Position numbers and translations under genes: made by a program. From JBBSEX01 sp038239345 (lineage in GTDB: Bacteria; Acidobacteriota; Terriglobia; Bryobacterales; Bryobacteraceae): DNA of 64,000 nucleotides. A model generated the notes under the pieces. It searched no databases, was not told the origin of the DNA, and saw only the letters and a list, made by a program, of their open reading frames with translations. This document shows, in pieces, positions 6,884 to 15,993 of the stretch; the stretch's first letter is position 1, and every line of letters starts with the position of its first letter. The stretch is taken from NCBI GenBank assembly GCA_038239345.1, contig JBBSEX010000007.1, positions 186,001 to 250,000 of the forward strand. The letters are read 5' to 3'.

Positions 6884-8213
6884 CACGATCTCCCGGCCTG
6901 AGCCCGCGCTGCAACGCGAACTCGGCCTGCGAGATCTAATCCTTTTCACTATCGCCGGCACGGTGGGAGTTCGCTGGCTGGCGGCATCCGCGCACGTCGG
7001 ACCCGGTGCGGTCGTCCTTTGGCTACTGGCCATCGTACTCTTCTACATTCCCTCGGCATTTGCGATTGCCACGCTCGCCGCTCGCTATCCGCGCGAAGGC
7101 GGCCTGTATGTTTGGACTAAAAGTTCGTTCGGCGATTGGCATGGATTCCTCTGCGCCTGGGTTTATTGGATGGGTATCGTATTTTGGTTTCCCAGCGCCG
7201 CCATCGCCTTCGCCAGCATGGCCGTTTACATGCTTGGCCCGAATTACACGTACCTCGCCGAAGATCGCACTTACATCCTGACGGCCTCGCTCCTCATCGT
7301 CTGGATTTCCCTCGGCGCGAATTTGATCGATCTCAAATTTGGCAAGTGGACAGAGAACCTCGGCGGCATGGCGGTCTATCTCATCGGTGCCGCCATCGTC
7401 GTGCTCGCCATCATTCTCGGCTTTCAGCGTGGACCGGCGACGCCCCTCCACATCACCAGCGGCTGGAGCTGGGAGCGCGTTAATTTTTGGTCGCAGATCG
7501 CCTATGGACTCACCGGCCTTGAACTCGCCCCTATCCTCGGTGGCGAAATTGTCGACCCGGAACGTAACCTCCCGCGCGCCGCCTGGATTAGCGCGATATT
7601 TTGCGGATTATTTTATGTAGGCGGCACTATCGCGATGCTGGTTCTGCTGCCCGCTGGCGATATCAGCCCGATTCATGGCTTGGCGCAGGCGGCAAATGTG
7701 GCGGGAACTGCCTTGCACTTGCCCTGGCTCGCCCCGCTGATGGCGGGAATGATTCTCTTCGGCGCCATGGGTCAATTAGGCGCCTTGGGGACCGCCAGCG
7801 CGCGATTACCGCTTGTTCTTGGCGTCGATTCGTACCTCCCGAAAGTCTTCGCGAAACTACATCCGCGTTGGCATACGCCGTATGTTTCTATCCTCACGCT
7901 GGCCTCCGTCGCCACATTCTTCCTCATAGCGATGCACCTTGGCGAAACGGTGCGCGCGGGCTATCAAGTGCTGGTCGACCTTACGGTCATCTGCGGCTTC
8001 ATTCCCTTCATCTACATTTTTCTCAGCGCCTGGAAAAACGGCCGTCCCCTGAGCGCTTTCCTTGGATTATTCGTCACAGGCGTCGCCATCCTCGCCTCCG
8101 TCGTACCCACGGCGGACGTCTCCTCGGTCTGGATCTTCGAAATAAAACTCATTGGAGGGACACTTGGCATCGTCCTTGTCGCTTGGATTGTTTTCAACCG
8201 GCGGCGCCCATGA
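6876..8213 (+). CDS. APC-superfamily amino acid/polyamine permease
   Basis: A 445-residue inner membrane transporter with about twelve hydrophobic segments. Helix 1 contains LRDLILFTIAGTVGVRWLA, a version of the APC substrate-loop GxG segment, and FAIATLAARYPREGGLYVWTKSSFGD matches the family helix 2-3 region. GLTGLELAPILGGEIVDPERNLPRA is the typical helix 6 segment with the following cytoplasmic loop. The substrate cannot be read from sequence. It overlaps the upstream gene by eight bases and folC by four (ATGA), so the three genes are probably cotranscribed. Confidence 0.85.
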   Translation: MADTISRPEPALQRELGLRDLILFTIAGTVGVRWLAASAHVGPGAVVLWLLAIVLFYIPSAFAIATLAARYPREGGLYVWTKSSFGDWHGFLCAWVYWMGIVFWFPSAAIAFASMAVYMLGPNYTYLAEDRTYILTASLLIVWISLGANLIDLKFGKWTENLGGMAVYLIGAAIVVLAIILGFQRGPATPLHITSGWSWERVNFWSQIAYGLTGLELAPILGGEIVDPERNLPRAAWISAIFCGLFYVGGTIAMLVLLPAGDISPIHGLAQAANVAGTALHLPWLAPLMAGMILFGAMGQLGALGTASARLPLVLGVDSYLPKVFAKLHPRWHTPYVSILTLASVATFFLIAMHLGETVRAGYQVLVDLTVICGFIPFIYIFLSAWKNGRPLSAFLGLFVTGVAILASVVPTADVSSVWIFEIKLIGGTLGIVLVAWIVFNRRRP

Positions 8214-9475
8214 ATTATCCCGATTCCGTGAGTTTTCTCTACGCCCTGGGCAATGAGATGAAAGCCGCGAAGTTTGGCCTCGATCGCATTCGCACGCTTC
8301 TGGATGCTCTCGGCTGTCCACAGAATTCAGTTCGCATCGTTCATGTTGCCGGAACGAACGGTAAGGGATCCACCTGCGCCATGATCGAAGCCGGACTTCG
8401 TGCTGCCGGCCGGCGCACGGGATTATTCACTTCGCCGCACCTTATCGAACCCACGGAGCGCATTCAAATCGACGGCGTGCCGGTTAGCTCGGCTGATTTT
8501 GCGCGGGCCTTCGATCAGGTCCATCAAGTATCAGAGAAACTCATTCAGCGCGAAGAAATCGACGTTCATCCGAGCTATTTCGAGACAGTCACGGCGATGG
8601 CCTTCGTCCTTTTCCGAGCGAATAGAGTGGAATGGGCCGTAGTCGAAGTCGGACTGGGCGGGCGTCTTGACGCCACCAATATCGTTTGCCCGGAACTCTG
8701 CGTGATCACGCCGATCGACTACGATCACGAAGCATTCCTCGGTTCCACGCTATCTTCCATCGCTCAAGAAAAGGCTGGCATCCTGAAGCCCGGTATCCCC
8801 GCTATCATCGCGAAACAGCGTCCCGAAGCCAGCGCGGTGATCGTCGATCGCGCCAAGGAAATTCAATGTCCGCTTCAGCAGTCTACGGATTGGCCTGTTG
8901 AAAATCTCACTATCGATGCCCGTCGCTCACAATTTGCCACGCGGGGTCTGGCCGTTGCATGCCCGCTGGCTGGTGAACATCAGGTGGAAAATGCCCTTCT
9001 CGCCGCGATCGCGCTGCATCACCTGGAAGTTTCCACTTCGGGAATTGCTACTGCAAAATGGCCAGGCCGGCTGGAGCAAATTGCCCGCCATCCCGATGTC
9101 ATCCTCGATGGTGCTCATAACCCCGCTGGCGCACGGGCATTAGCGAATTACATCAAACGCTTTTATAAGGATCGTCGCATCTGGTTTGTCTACGGCGCCA
9201 TGCGTGACAAGGCAATCGATGAAATCATCAGCGTTCTATTCCCTCTAGCATCGGAGATCATCGCCACTGCTCCACGATTTGATCGGGCCTTACGGCCAGA
9301 GGTGATTCAACAATTGCATCCCGCGGCGCACCTCTCGCGCGACGTTCCACGCGCACTTACCCTGTTTCAAGAGCGCGCCCAAGACAAAGATGTTGCCTTC
9401 GTCACTGGCTCGCTGTTCGTGGTTGGGGAAGCGCGCGCCGCGTGCCGCGATATCTTCAACCAGTGCCTTCTGTAA
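8210..9475 (+). CDS. folC: Dihydrofolate/folylpolyglutamate synthase FolC
   Basis: Mur-ligase-fold enzyme that adds glutamate to dihydropteroate or tetrahydrofolate. The start ATG at 8210 overlaps the permease stop (ATGA) and gives a 421-residue protein of normal length. Recognisable features are the P-loop HVAGTNGKGSTCAMIE near residue 47, the omega-loop segment TSPHLIEPTERIQIDG, the VEVGLGGRLDATN motif, the carbamylated-lysine segment IAQEKAGILKPG, and the C-terminal ILDGAHNPAGARAL motif. It follows a transporter gene, a neighbourhood that does not add to its function. Confidence 0.95.
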   Translation: MNYPDSVSFLYALGNEMKAAKFGLDRIRTLLDALGCPQNSVRIVHVAGTNGKGSTCAMIEAGLRAAGRRTGLFTSPHLIEPTERIQIDGVPVSSADFARAFDQVHQVSEKLIQREEIDVHPSYFETVTAMAFVLFRANRVEWAVVEVGLGGRLDATNIVCPELCVITPIDYDHEAFLGSTLSSIAQEKAGILKPGIPAIIAKQRPEASAVIVDRAKEIQCPLQQSTDWPVENLTIDARRSQFATRGLAVACPLAGEHQVENALLAAIALHHLEVSTSGIATAKWPGRLEQIARHPDVILDGAHNPAGARALANYIKRFYKDRRIWFVYGAMRDKAIDEIISVLFPLASEIIATAPRFDRALRPEVIQQLHPAAHLSRDVPRALTLFQERAQDKDVAFVTGSLFVVGEARAACRDIFNQCLL

Positions 9476-9524
9476 GCCGGGGTTCAAAGCACAGTGCGAT
9501 TGACGTAAATAGTGAAACCTCGGT

Positions 9525-9554
9525 TTGACACCAGTATCTAAAGAACATAATAAT
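9525..9554 (+). promoter_or_regulatory. Sigma-70-type promoter for the respiratory operon
   Basis: A perfect TTGACA (9525-9530) is followed after 18 bases by AATAAT (9549-9554); a CATAAT at 15-base spacing is an alternative. This is the best consensus promoter in the 244-base interval between folC and actA and would give a 5' leader of about 160 bases. Confidence 0.6.
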
Positions 9555-9579
9555 TGTCGAATCACGACAGGTCGGCGTT

Positions 9580-9610
9580 TAGCGTTGCTGAAATTTAGCC
9601 ATGCTGAAAT
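9580..9610 (+). repeat. Tandem 15-base imperfect direct repeat upstream of actA
   Basis: TAGCGTTGCTGAAAT (9580-9594) and TAGCCATGCTGAAAT (9596-9610) differ at two positions and are offset by 16 bases, about one and a half helical turns. They lie just downstream of the predicted transcription start. They may be a tandem regulator-binding site; no known operator is recognised. Confidence 0.45.
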
Positions 9611-9719
9611 GTAGGCCGTGATATTTGCGTAAATGGTTCTTCCACTTTCAGAGAAATCGTTACATACTGGAAGCACAAAATTTAGCGGTATTTAGAGTAA
9701 GTCTGGAGCCTCTGTTACG

Positions 9720-10376
9720 ATGGCGCAGCTCTTTCAGCGTAGTGCTAATTCGATTGCCAAGGTCAGCATCTTCGCCGCAGTCTTCCTCGCTGGCAGCGTG
9801 ATCTGGGCAGCGTACAGCATCGATCGCGGATCCTTCATCACCGATGTGGGCGTAGTTAAAGAGCAGCCAGTACCCTTCAGCCATAAACATCACGTCAGCG
9901 ACGACGGTATCGATTGCCGGTATTGTCATACTTCGGTGGAGACTTCTGCCTTTGCGGGAGTGCCGCCCACTGAAACGTGCATGAGCTGCCACTCCCAAAT
10001 CTGGTCCAACGCGGAAGTTCTGGAACCGGTCCGGGCCAGCTATCGAACGGGTGAATCACTCAAATGGACTCGTGTTCATGATCTTCCCGATTACGTTTAT
10101 TTCAACCACAGTATCCACGTCAACAAGGGAGTCGGTTGCGCTACTTGTCACGGACGTGTGGATCAGATGCCCTTGATGTACAAAGTAAACACGCTGTATA
10201 TGAACTGGTGCGTGAACTGCCATCGGCAACCGGAAAAGTATGTTCGACCAAAGTCTGAAGTCTTCAATATGAGTTACGAAGCCCCTTCGGAAGAAGAGCA
10301 ACTGAAGCTTGGCGCGAAGCTGGTTTCCGAATATAAGATTCAGAAGCTAACCGATTGTTACACGTGTCATCGCTAG
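9720..10376 (+). CDS. actA: Alternative complex III pentaheme cytochrome c subunit ActA
   Basis: A 218-residue membrane-anchored multihaem cytochrome. One hydrophobic segment at residues 15-32 anchors it, and five CxxCH haem motifs follow: CRYCH, CMSCH, CATCH, CVNCH and CYTCH, the last at the C-terminus. Extra His residues (FSHKHH, FNHSIH) can serve as distal ligands. Five haems and its place as first gene before actB identify it as the ActA subunit of the quinol-oxidising alternative complex III, which feeds electrons to periplasmic cytochromes. A GGAG lies about a dozen bases ahead of the ATG, a rather long spacing. Confidence 0.93.
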   Translation: MAQLFQRSANSIAKVSIFAAVFLAGSVIWAAYSIDRGSFITDVGVVKEQPVPFSHKHHVSDDGIDCRYCHTSVETSAFAGVPPTETCMSCHSQIWSNAEVLEPVRASYRTGESLKWTRVHDLPDYVYFNHSIHVNKGVGCATCHGRVDQMPLMYKVNTLYMNWCVNCHRQPEKYVRPKSEVFNMSYEAPSEEEQLKLGAKLVSEYKIQKLTDCYTCHR

Positions 10377-10409
10377 GCTGATGCGCTACCGCAGAAAAGG
10401 TATGGGAGA

Positions 10410-13409
10410 ATGAGTCGAAACAACTCGCTGGATTTGGACGCTCTTCGCGCTCGCCTGGAAAGCTCGCATGGACCCAAATACTGGCGCAGCCTGGAAGAAG
10501 TGGCTGAAACGGCCGAGTTTCAAACATTCCTCGATGATGAATTTCCCAACCGCACGCCCGACTGGAATGAGCCGCTAAATCGACGCAACGTCCTGCGCGT
10601 AATGGGCGCATCCCTTGCTCTCGCCGGACTCACGGCATGTACCAAACAACCGGCGGAACTCATTGTCCCTTACGTTCGTCAGCCCGAGGACATCGTCCCT
10701 GGAAACCCTCTGTTTTATGCCACGGCGATACCTCATTACGGCGTCGGTACTGGAGTGTTAGTGGAAAGCCACATGGGCCGCCCGACAAAGATTGAAGGCA
10801 ATCCCGATCATCCCGCCAGCCTCGGCGCCTGCGACATGTTTGGCCAGGCGTCCGTGCTGGCACTCTATGATCCCGACCGGGCTCAGGTAGTAACTCACAA
10901 TGGCGATATCGGTACCTGGGGAAGTTTCGTCGCTGCTCTTACAGCGGCTCGTGAAGTCGCGGGACTCAAGAAAGGCGACGGCCTTCGCATTCTTAGCGAA
11001 ACCATCACTTCGCCCACTCTCGGCGACCAGATCAAAAAGTTTCTTGGCGACTTTCCATCCGCCAAGTGGCATCAATACGATGCTGCCGGACGCCACAACG
11101 TCTATGCGGGTGGCATGCAGGCGTTTGCACAACCGGTGAATACGATTTACAATTTTGCCGCCGCCGATGTCATCCTCTCCTTGGATTCCGACTTTCTGTT
11201 GAACCTGCCGGGATCGCTTCGTTATGCTCGCGAATTCATCCGTAAACGCGATGTCGCAGGTAACAATACGATGAATCGCCTCTACGTCGCGGAATGCGCT
11301 CCATCCATCACCGGCGGCATGGCCGACCATCGTTTGCGAATGCGTGCCGGTGAAGTTGAGGCTTTTGCATTCGCTATTGCGCGGGCCGTGGGAGTGGGAG
11401 CAAGCGGTGGCTCAAGCGGAGTACACGGCAACGCCATCGCGGCCATCGCGAAGGATCTGCAAGATCACAAAGGAAGCTCCATCGTAATTACCGGAGATTT
11501 CCAGCCGCCCTCCGTCCATGCGTTGGCCCACGCCATCAATCAGGCGCTAGGCAATGTAGGCAAGACCGTTCTTTACACTGACCCTATCGCGGTAACGCCG
11601 GTAGATCAGATGCAATCGTTGCGCGATCTTACTAACGACATCAACTCGGGAAACGTGGAAACCTTGTTGATTCTCGGCGGCAATCCCGTCTACGGCGCGC
11701 CCGCCGATGTCAATTTCTCCGCTGCGCTGGACAAGGTCAGACTTCGCGCGCATTTGACGCTGGCGGAAAATGAAACTTCCGCGCATTGCACCTGGGTGGT
11801 CCCCGAAGCGCATTACCTAGAAAGTTGGAGCGACATTCGCGCTTATGACGGTACCGTATCCATCGTGCAGCCACTAATCGCGCCGCTCTATGGGGCGAAG
11901 AGCGCCCACAATGTCCTCTCCGTGCTTGCCGGTCAGGGCGACCATGAACCGCATGATCAGGTTCGCGAGTATTGGCAATCGCAGCACAAAGAAGCCGACT
12001 TCGAAGTGTTCTGGCAAACGGCCTTGCACAACGGTTCCATTCCCGATACGGCTCTGCCGCCCAAAAAACTACCGGCGCCCACAACCCCGGTAGCCTCTAC
12101 GCAAACGGCCAACAGCGCGATGGAAGTTGTCTTTCGGCCGGACCCCACCATCGGCGATGGAACCTGGTCGAATAACGGTTGGCTGCAGGAAACACCCAAG
12201 CCGCAAAACAAGATGACGTGGGACAACGCGGTATGGATGAGTCCCGCGACGGCGCAACGTCTGGGGGTGTCGCCAGCGAAGATGGATGACCTCCAATCCC
12301 CGCGTTACAATGCTCCCGTCGTCGAGTTGCAAATTGACGGCCGCAGCGTTCGCGGACCAGTCTGCATCGTGCCCGGTCATGCCGATAATTCCGTTACTGT
12401 GCACTTGGGCTACGGTCGTACGCGCACCGGACACGTCGGTGAAAATCTCGGCTTCAATGCGAATTCAATTCGTACTACCAGCCATCCCTGGCAAGCCTAT
12501 GGCGTGGCCATCGCCAAGACCAGTGAAACCCGGCAATTTGCCATCACACAACACACCCAGACGATGGAGGAGCGCGATCCGTTCCGCGTCGCGTCCCTGG
12601 CCGAATATCAAAAGGACCCGAAATTCGCCCAGATCGCCGAGAAAGTTATCCCGCCGGAGTTATCGCTATTCCCCGGCGAATTCGCTTACAACGGATACAA
12701 GTGGGGTATGGCGATCGATCTCAATTCGTGCATTGGATGTCATGCTTGTGTCGTCGCCTGCCAGGCGGAAAACAATATCGCCGTCGTCGGTAAGGAAGAA
12801 ACCGCAAAGGGCCGCCACATGAACTGGCTGCGTGTCGATCGCTATTACAGCGGCAAGTTGGATGACCCCGAACTCTACTTCCAGCCCGTCCCCTGTATGC
12901 ATTGCGAGAACGCCCCCTGTGAATTGGTCTGTCCCGTCGCGGCGACGGTTCACAGCACCGAAGGGCTGAATCAGATGGTCTATAATCGCTGCGTCGGCAC
13001 GCGCTATTGCTCCAACAACTGTCCCTATAAAGTGCGCCGATTCAACTTTTTTCTTTACTCCGACTGGTACACAAAGAGTCTCGCCGGCCTTCGCAATCCG
13101 GACGTCACGGTCCGCAGCCGCGGGGTTATGGAAAAGTGTACCTACTGCGTGCAGCGGATCAGCGCCAAGAAAATCGAATCGGAACGAGAGGACCGAAAAG
13201 TGAAAGACGGCGAGATCGTCCCCGCCTGCGCCCAGACCTGTCCCACGCAAGCGATTACATTCGGCGATCTGAATGACCGAGATAGCCGAGTGAGCAAGCT
13301 CAAGACTCAGCCCCGTAACTATGGCCTGCTGGAGGAACTGAACACTCGTCCTCGCACTACGTATCTCTCACGCGTACGCAACCCCAACCCTGATTTGGAG
13401 AGAACCTGA
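10410..13409 (+). CDS. actB: Alternative complex III subunit ActB (molybdopterin-like and iron-sulfur fusion)
   Basis: A 999-residue periplasmic subunit. The atypical twin-arginine signal lies about 57 residues in (RRNVLRVMGASLALAGLTAC, Arg58-Arg59, with Cys77 as a possible lipidation site), as is usual for this family. The middle is a molybdopterin-oxidoreductase-like domain that in ActB binds no molybdenum cofactor. The C-terminal third is a ferredoxin-type region with cysteine clusters CIGCHACVVAC, CMHCENAPCELVC, CVGTRYCSNNC, CTYC and CAQTC, enough for several iron-sulfur clusters. It starts 34 bases after actA behind a GGGAGA sequence and abuts actC. Confidence 0.93.
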   Translation: MSRNNSLDLDALRARLESSHGPKYWRSLEEVAETAEFQTFLDDEFPNRTPDWNEPLNRRNVLRVMGASLALAGLTACTKQPAELIVPYVRQPEDIVPGNPLFYATAIPHYGVGTGVLVESHMGRPTKIEGNPDHPASLGACDMFGQASVLALYDPDRAQVVTHNGDIGTWGSFVAALTAAREVAGLKKGDGLRILSETITSPTLGDQIKKFLGDFPSAKWHQYDAAGRHNVYAGGMQAFAQPVNTIYNFAAADVILSLDSDFLLNLPGSLRYAREFIRKRDVAGNNTMNRLYVAECAPSITGGMADHRLRMRAGEVEAFAFAIARAVGVGASGGSSGVHGNAIAAIAKDLQDHKGSSIVITGDFQPPSVHALAHAINQALGNVGKTVLYTDPIAVTPVDQMQSLRDLTNDINSGNVETLLILGGNPVYGAPADVNFSAALDKVRLRAHLTLAENETSAHCTWVVPEAHYLESWSDIRAYDGTVSIVQPLIAPLYGAKSAHNVLSVLAGQGDHEPHDQVREYWQSQHKEADFEVFWQTALHNGSIPDTALPPKKLPAPTTPVASTQTANSAMEVVFRPDPTIGDGTWSNNGWLQETPKPQNKMTWDNAVWMSPATAQRLGVSPAKMDDLQSPRYNAPVVELQIDGRSVRGPVCIVPGHADNSVTVHLGYGRTRTGHVGENLGFNANSIRTTSHPWQAYGVAIAKTSETRQFAITQHTQTMEERDPFRVASLAEYQKDPKFAQIAEKVIPPELSLFPGEFAYNGYKWGMAIDLNSCIGCHACVVACQAENNIAVVGKEETAKGRHMNWLRVDRYYSGKLDDPELYFQPVPCMHCENAPCELVCPVAATVHSTEGLNQMVYNRCVGTRYCSNNCPYKVRRFNFFLYSDWYTKSLAGLRNPDVTVRSRGVMEKCTYCVQRISAKKIESEREDRKVKDGEIVPACAQTCPTQAITFGDLNDRDSRVSKLKTQPRNYGLLEELNTRPRTTYLSRVRNPNPDLERT

Positions 13410-14845
13410 TGCCGCCAACTCAGCCTCACGATCTCGAACCCACCCGCTCCACGACCGATCTCGATCCAGGACCGCGAAAGATTATCGGGCCCGGTCACGA
13501 CTTTGGCACGGTAACGGACAAGATCGGCGGCGTCATCATGATGCCGTTCAACAAGACGCCGAAACAGTGGTTCATCGGCCTCGGCATCGCCTTTATTGTG
13601 ATGAATCTGTTTTTCGTAGCCGCTGCATGGCTCTTCATTCGCGGGGTGGGAATCTGGGGAATCATTGTCCCCGTCGCCTGGGGATTCGCCATCGTCAACT
13701 TTGTCTGGTGGATCGGCATCGGCCACGCCGGCACGCTCATCTCGGCAATTCTCTTGCTGCTGAAGCAGGATTGGCGCACATCCATCAATCGCTTCTCCGA
13801 AGCGATGACGTTGTTCGCCGTCGCCTGCGCCGGCATGTTCCCGATTCTCCATCTGGGGCGCCCGTGGCTCTTCTATTGGCTGCTCCCGTATCCGAATAGC
13901 ATGTGGCTCTGGCCCCAGCCCCGCAGCCCGCTTATCTGGGATGTCTTCGCGGTGTCGACATACGCCACCGTCTCTTTAATGTTCTGGTACGTCGGCCTCA
14001 TCCCCGATCTCGCCACCATGCGCGATAAGGCCGAAAAGCCATGGGCTCAAAAAATATATGGCGCTCTAGCACTGGGCTGGCGTGGATCGGCGAAACATTG
14101 GGCCCGGTACCAGAAAGCCTATCTCCTGCTTGCCGGACTCGCCACACCTCTCGTAGTCTCCGTCCATACGATCGTCAGCTTTGATTTCGCAATCAGCATC
14201 GTGCCCGGTTGGCATACCACAATATTTCCGCCTTATTTCGTGGCCGGCGCAATCTATTCCGGCTTCGCTATGGTGCTTACGCTGGCCATCCCCATGCGCT
14301 CCTGGTACAAGCTGCAGGACCTCATCACCATGCGCCACATCGAGTGCATGGCCAAGGTCATGCTCGGCACCGGCCTCATCGTTGCCTACGGCTACGCCAT
14401 GGAAGCGTTCATGTCCTGGTACAGCGGAAACCAGTACGAAGAGTTCATGTATTGGAATCGCGTCACAGGCCCGTACGGCTTCATGTACGCGCTGTTACTG
14501 CTGTGCAATATCGCTATTCCCCAACTACTCTGGTCGCGCAAGATACGCTTGAATATCGCCGCCGTTTTCATCATCTCGCTCATCGTCAATGTCGGCATGT
14601 GGCTGGAGCGATTCGTTATCGTCATCACCAGTCTGCATCGCGATTTCCTGCCATCGGCGTGGGGAATGTATTACCCCACCGTCTGGGATTGGTCCACCTA
14701 TATCGGAACCATCGGACTGTTTCTCTCCCTGATGTTCCTGTTCGTTCGCGGCCTGCCGGCGATCTCAATCTTTGAGATGCGGGAAGTGGTCCATGAAGAA
14801 GTACACAAGCGTGCGCATGCGGAGCCAGTTCCTAAAGCGGTTTAG
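13409..14845 (+). CDS. actC: Alternative complex III membrane subunit ActC (NrfD-like)
   Basis: A 478-residue polytopic protein of the NrfD/PsrC family with about ten transmembrane helices, one of the two quinol-interacting membrane subunits of the complex. Typical segments include NFVWWIGIGHAGTLISAILLLL, GMFPILHLGRPWLFYWLLPYPN and LWPQPRSPLIWDVFAVSTY. Its ATG overlaps the last base of the actB stop codon (TGATG), so the two are translationally coupled. The long hydrophilic N-terminus carries no signal. Confidence 0.93.
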   Translation: MPPTQPHDLEPTRSTTDLDPGPRKIIGPGHDFGTVTDKIGGVIMMPFNKTPKQWFIGLGIAFIVMNLFFVAAAWLFIRGVGIWGIIVPVAWGFAIVNFVWWIGIGHAGTLISAILLLLKQDWRTSINRFSEAMTLFAVACAGMFPILHLGRPWLFYWLLPYPNSMWLWPQPRSPLIWDVFAVSTYATVSLMFWYVGLIPDLATMRDKAEKPWAQKIYGALALGWRGSAKHWARYQKAYLLLAGLATPLVVSVHTIVSFDFAISIVPGWHTTIFPPYFVAGAIYSGFAMVLTLAIPMRSWYKLQDLITMRHIECMAKVMLGTGLIVAYGYAMEAFMSWYSGNQYEEFMYWNRVTGPYGFMYALLLLCNIAIPQLLWSRKIRLNIAAVFIISLIVNVGMWLERFVIVITSLHRDFLPSAWGMYYPTVWDWSTYIGTIGLFLSLMFLFVRGLPAISIFEMREVVHEEVHKRAHAEPVPKAV

Positions 14846-14848
14846 CTT

Positions 14849-15400
14849 ATGAGCCTCCCAGTCGACGATCGTTTCGGACTACACGGACTGATGGCCGAAT
14901 TCCCTAACCCGGAATCTCTGGTGGAAGCCGCGCGGGCCGCCTACACCGAGGGCTATCGCAAAATGGATGCCTACGCTCCACTTCCGGTTGAAGGTCTTGC
15001 CGATGCCATCGGATTTCGCAAGAATGCCGTCGCGCCTTCGGTCTTCATTGGCGGTTTGCTCGGCTGCATCGGCGGATTTTCGCTCATGTGTTGGATTGCC
15101 ATCGTCGCTTATCCCCACAACGTCGGCGGCCGGCCGCTCTATAGTTGGCCCGCGTTTATTCCCATCACATTCGAATGCACGGTGCTGCTCGCGGCGTTAA
15201 CCGCTGTCCTCGGCATGCTCGCCATGAATGGTTTGCCACAGCCCTATCACCCCGTCTTCAATGTTCCGCAGTTCGCCCGGGCGTCGCGCGATCGTTTCTT
15301 CCTCTGTATCGAAGCGATCGATCCCAAATTCGATTTTGAAGGCACTCGAACCTTCCTCGCCCACCTCAATCCGGCGGAAGTATCGCAGGTGGATAAATGA
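14849..15400 (+). CDS. actD: Alternative complex III subunit ActD
   Basis: A 183-residue protein of the DUF3341/ActD family. It has an N-terminal ferredoxin-like soluble part (GLMAEFPNPESLVEAARAAY followed by EGYRKMDAYAPLPVEGLADA) and two transmembrane helices around residues 65-87 and 105-130, ending in a short cytoplasmic tail with FFLCIEAIDPKFD. It starts three bases after actC and its stop overlaps the actE start. ActD is a structural subunit without cofactors. Confidence 0.92.
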   Translation: MSLPVDDRFGLHGLMAEFPNPESLVEAARAAYTEGYRKMDAYAPLPVEGLADAIGFRKNAVAPSVFIGGLLGCIGGFSLMCWIAIVAYPHNVGGRPLYSWPAFIPITFECTVLLAALTAVLGMLAMNGLPQPYHPVFNVPQFARASRDRFFLCIEAIDPKFDFEGTRTFLAHLNPAEVSQVDK

Positions 15401-15993
15401 TCCTTCGTCCAAGATTGGGAGTCTGTTTGCTGCCGCTGCTGCTGGCCGGCTGCCGTGACGATATGCACAATCAGCCGCGTTACAAGCCCCTCGCCGGAAC
15501 GGACTTCTTTAGCGATGGCCGCTCCGCTCGCCCCGTCATCGATGGCACCGTCGCCCGAGGCCACCTCCGCACCGACACCGCGCGCTTTACCGGAAAAGCT
15601 GGCGATCAGGATGTTGCCATGTTTCCGTTCCCGATCACCCGCGACGATCTTGCGCGTGGCCAGCAGCGTTACCGGATTTTTTGTACGCCCTGTCATGGTG
15701 AACTCGGCGATGGCAATGGGATGATCGTCAAGCGCGGATTTAAGCAGCCACCCACCTATCACAGTGCGCGCTTGAAGAAGATCGAGATTGGCCATTTCTT
15801 CGACGTCGTCACGAACGGTTATGGCGCGATGCCCAGCTACGCTTCGCGCGTTCCGGTGGACGATCGCTGGCGCATCGCCGCCTACATTCGCGCGTTACAA
15901 CTCAGTCAAAGTTCTACAGTCGGCGACCTTCCGCTCGATCAACGGCCGCAGCTGGATCCGCCGGCTAGCGCGCGCAAGGAAGGGGGCGAATGA
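15397..15993 (+). CDS. actE: Alternative complex III monohaem cytochrome c lipoprotein ActE
   Basis: A 198-residue periplasmic cytochrome c. The N-terminus has a lipoprotein signal with lipobox LLAGC, so it is anchored by a lipid. The single haem site is CTPCH in RIFCTPCHGELGDGNG, and the likely axial Met lies in YGAMPSYASRVP. The start overlaps the actD stop (ATGA) and its stop overlaps actF in the same manner. It is the probable electron exit towards the oxidase. Confidence 0.92.
   Translation: MILRPRLGVCLLPLLLAGCRDDMHNQPRYKPLAGTDFFSDGRSARPVIDGTVARGHLRTDTARFTGKAGDQDVAMFPFPITRDDLARGQQRYRIFCTPCHGELGDGNGMIVKRGFKQPPTYHSARLKKIEIGHFFDVVTNGYGAMPSYASRVPVDDRWRIAAYIRALQLSQSSTVGDLPLDQRPQLDPPASARKEGGE

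Noticed and set aside
7601..8209. 203-residue upstream extension of the folC reading frame
   Set aside because: It overlaps the permease gene in another frame; the family N-terminus begins at ATG 8210 directly at the permease stop.
15247..15795. 182-residue minus-strand frame across the actD/actE junction
   Set aside because: Both act genes are well supported with overlapping start and stop codons on the plus strand.
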